Shown here in pieces: positions 3,366 through 5,171 of a stretch of 5,171 nt of DNA. A program made the translations under genes and the position numbers. Numbering within the stretch: position 1 is the stretch's first letter; each line of letters opens with the position of its first letter. The stretch is from Candidatus Pacearchaeota archaeon CG10_big_fil_rev_8_21_14_0_10_32_14 (GTDB lineage: Archaea; Nanobdellota; Nanobdellia; Pacearchaeales; GW2011-AR1), in the NCBI GenBank assembly GCA_002763085.1, contig PFCY01000026.1, positions 6,586 through 11,756 of the forward strand, in the 5' to 3' direction. A model generated the notes under the pieces. The model was not told the origin of the DNA. It made no database searches and saw only the letters and a list, made by a program, of their open reading frames with translations.

Positions 3366-5171
3366 TTATTGACTTATTTGATAATAAGTATGTTGTTTGG
3401 TTTTCTGAAATTGGTAAAGACGATAAAGCTATTGCTGGCGGAAAGGGCGCGAACTTAGGAGAAATTTATAATGCAAAAATGCCGGTGCCTCCGGGTTTTG
3501 TTGTGACTGCGCAGGCTTATCAATATTTTATTCATAAAGCGGGAATTGATTCTATGATAAAAGAAAAATTATCTAGCATAAATTATGAAGACACTGCACA
3601 ACTCGATAAAGTTTGCAGCGAAATAAGAGATTTAATTGTTAATTCTAAGATGCCTGACGATTTGTCGTCGCAGATAATAGAAGATTATGGACATTTAGAT
3701 GCATCTGAGATTGATTATAGTAAAGGCGGATCTGCGCTTGAAATGCTTAAGCGAAAGCCCGAGCCAGTTTTTGTTGCGGTCAGGTCAAGTGCGACAGCTG
3801 AAGATTTAGCGGAAGCTTCTTTTGCAGGACAACAAGATTCATTTTTGAATGTTAAGGGTAAAGATGACTTGATTAAATTTATAAAAAAATGTTTTGCTTC
3901 GCTTTTTACTGCGCGTGCAACTTATTATAGAAATAAACAAAGATTTGAGCATGATAAGGCATACTTAGCTGTTGTTGTTCAGAAGATGATTAATTCTGAT
4001 AAGTCCGGAGTTATGTTCTCAAAAGATCCCTCTTATAATAATGAGAATGTTGTTATCGAGGCTGTTTGGGGACTTGGTGAAGGAATTGTATCTGGCCTTA
4101 TTTCTCCGGATCATTATGTTGTGTCAAGAGATTTAGAAATTTTAGAAACAAAAATTGTAACAAAGAAAATTGCACTGACTCGTGATTCTTCTGGAGGAAA
4201 GTTAACGGTTAAACTTAAAGATGAAATTGCAAATAAACAAGTTTTGAAAGAATCTGAACTGAAAAATTTAGCGCATTATGCACTTTTGCTTGAGAAACAC
4301 TACGGACAGGCTCAAGATGTAGAGTTTTGTTTGGAGGGAGGGAATATTTTTATTGTTCAGACTAGGCCGATTACAACTATTGCTGGGCGTGGAGATAAAG
4401 AAGGCAAGGGAATTGTGACAGATCAAATACCAATTGTTACTGGACAGCCAGCGTCGCCAGGTATTGGGGTTGGAAAAGTTAAGATTATAAAAAATTTGAA
4501 AGATCTTGATAAAATAAAAACTGGCGATATTCTTGTTACGACAATGACTGATCCTGATATGGTTGTTGCGATGCAAAAATGCACAGCGATAGTCACTGAT
4601 GAGGGTGGCATGACAGCGCACGCGTCAATTGTATCTAGGGAAATGGGAATTCCGTGTATTGTTGGAACAAATAATGCTTCCTCAATATTAATAGATAATG
4701 AAATCATTACAGTTGATGGTTTTACTGGAAAAGTTTACAAGGGTAAAATTGCCGAAGAAAAGAAAAAAGAAATTTTGCCTGTAGTTCCGACACAAACTCA
4801 TATTAAAGTAATTGTCGATTTACCCTCGTTTGCCCAGCGAGCAGCGCTTTCTAAAGCCAAAGCTGTTGGTCTTACAAGAGTTGAAGGGATTATAGCTGAA
4901 AGTGGAAAGCATCCTAAATTTTTTGAAGATAATAATCAAATTAAAGATTATGAGGAAGTCATTTTCAAAGGGATAGATAAAATTGCGCAATATTTCGACG
5001 AGGTTTGGGTTAGGACTAGTGACATACGTTCAGATGAGTATTCGCATTTACAGGGCGCTCCTAAAGATGTAGAAGCAAATCCTATGCTTGGAATGCATGG
5101 AATTAGATATAGTCTTAAACATCCTGAATTACTTAAAGCAGAGTATAGGGCGATGAAACGTGTTGCAAAAA
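3350..5171 (+). CDS. ppsA: Phosphoenolpyruvate synthase (pyruvate, water dikinase), 3' end beyond the window
   Basis: An open frame of 607 codons runs off the window; the family is usually about 750-800 residues, so the C-terminal part is missing only because the window ends. The enzyme converts pyruvate, ATP and water to phosphoenolpyruvate, AMP and phosphate in the cytosol, the entry to gluconeogenesis in archaea. The N-terminal ATP-binding domain (~residues 25-345) has AGGKGANLGE (29-38), VRSSATAEDL with R145, and QTRPITT with R339. The mobile swivelling domain (~365-465) has GGMTAHASIVSREMGIP with H424 as the phosphorylated histidine. The C-terminal barrel begins near 490 with GLTRVEGII (R510), VRTSDIRSDEY (R555) and NPMLG, the substrate-binding motifs. 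ATG 3350 is the first in frame and fits the TATA box. All visible catalytic residues are present. Confidence 0.95.
   Translation, partial: MKKEGVIDLFDNKYVVWFSEIGKDDKAIAGGKGANLGEIYNAKMPVPPGFVVTAQAYQYFIHKAGIDSMIKEKLSSINYEDTAQLDKVCSEIRDLIVNSKMPDDLSSQIIEDYGHLDASEIDYSKGGSALEMLKRKPEPVFVAVRSSATAEDLAEASFAGQQDSFLNVKGKDDLIKFIKKCFASLFTARATYYRNKQRFEHDKAYLAVVVQKMINSDKSGVMFSKDPSYNNENVVIEAVWGLGEGIVSGLISPDHYVVSRDLEILETKIVTKKIALTRDSSGGKLTVKLKDEIANKQVLKESELKNLAHYALLLEKHYGQAQDVEFCLEGGNIFIVQTRPITTIAGRGDKEGKGIVTDQIPIVTGQPASPGIGVGKVKIIKNLKDLDKIKTGDILVTTMTDPDMVVAMQKCTAIVTDEGGMTAHASIVSREMGIPCIVGTNNASSILIDNEIITVDGFTGKVYKGKIAEEKKKEILPVVPTQTHIKVIVDLPSFAQRAALSKAKAVGLTRVEGIIAESGKHPKFFEDNNQIKDYEEVIFKGIDKIAQYFDEVWVRTSDIRSDEYSHLQGAPKDVEANPMLGMHGIRYSLKHPELLKAEYRAMKRVAK

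Noticed and set aside
4268..4707. Two overlapping minus-strand open frames
   Set aside because: Both are antisense to ppsA across its catalytic histidine region, where the plus strand is clearly coding.

Overview
The window looks like a piece of an AT-rich archaeal genome, most likely a DPANN-type archaeon of the Woesearchaeota/Pacearchaeota kind (inference). The reasons are archaeal TATA boxes about 25 bases upstream of starts with no or very short leaders (for example 2306-2313 before the ATG at 2335), a mix of leaderless starts and strong GGAGG sites for internal operon genes, a phosphoenolpyruvate synthase gene, and a relic of a LamG-type surface protein.

Layout. Positions 32-1185 hold an operon in which a winged-helix/MNT nucleotidyltransferase fusion overlaps a HEPN-like protein by 4 bases. 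Positions 1182-1372 on the minus strand hold a small basic, one-helix ORF broken by a frameshift. Positions 1377-2097 hold an AbrB-type antitoxin and PIN toxin (VapBC-like) operon, with a TATA box and a perfect 16-bp palindrome as probable operator. Positions 2081-2176 keep the last ~28 codons of a lost LamG-domain gene, fused to the 3' end of the PIN gene. Positions 2208-2267 are a degenerate copy of the promoter and first codons of the downstream ppsA gene. Positions 2306-3008 hold a second HEPN/MNT pair in the opposite gene order. Positions 3009-3349 are non-coding and contain a 282-bp MITE-like element with 13-bp terminal inverted repeats, a 5-bp target duplication and a structured C-rich core of two 83-bp-period repeats. 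From 3350 to the window end runs the first 607 codons of ppsA.

How it fits together. Three toxin-antitoxin modules lie head to tail upstream of a central-metabolism gene, with gene debris and a small mobile element between them: an accessory island abutting a conserved gene. Removing the MITE and one target copy leaves only 54 bases between the stop of the second MNT gene and the ppsA start. The second HEPN/MNT pair is bracketed by the two copies of the ppsA 5' region, which suggests how it arrived. The most unusual part is the MITE-like element and its paired, covarying repeat core; I have no family name for it.
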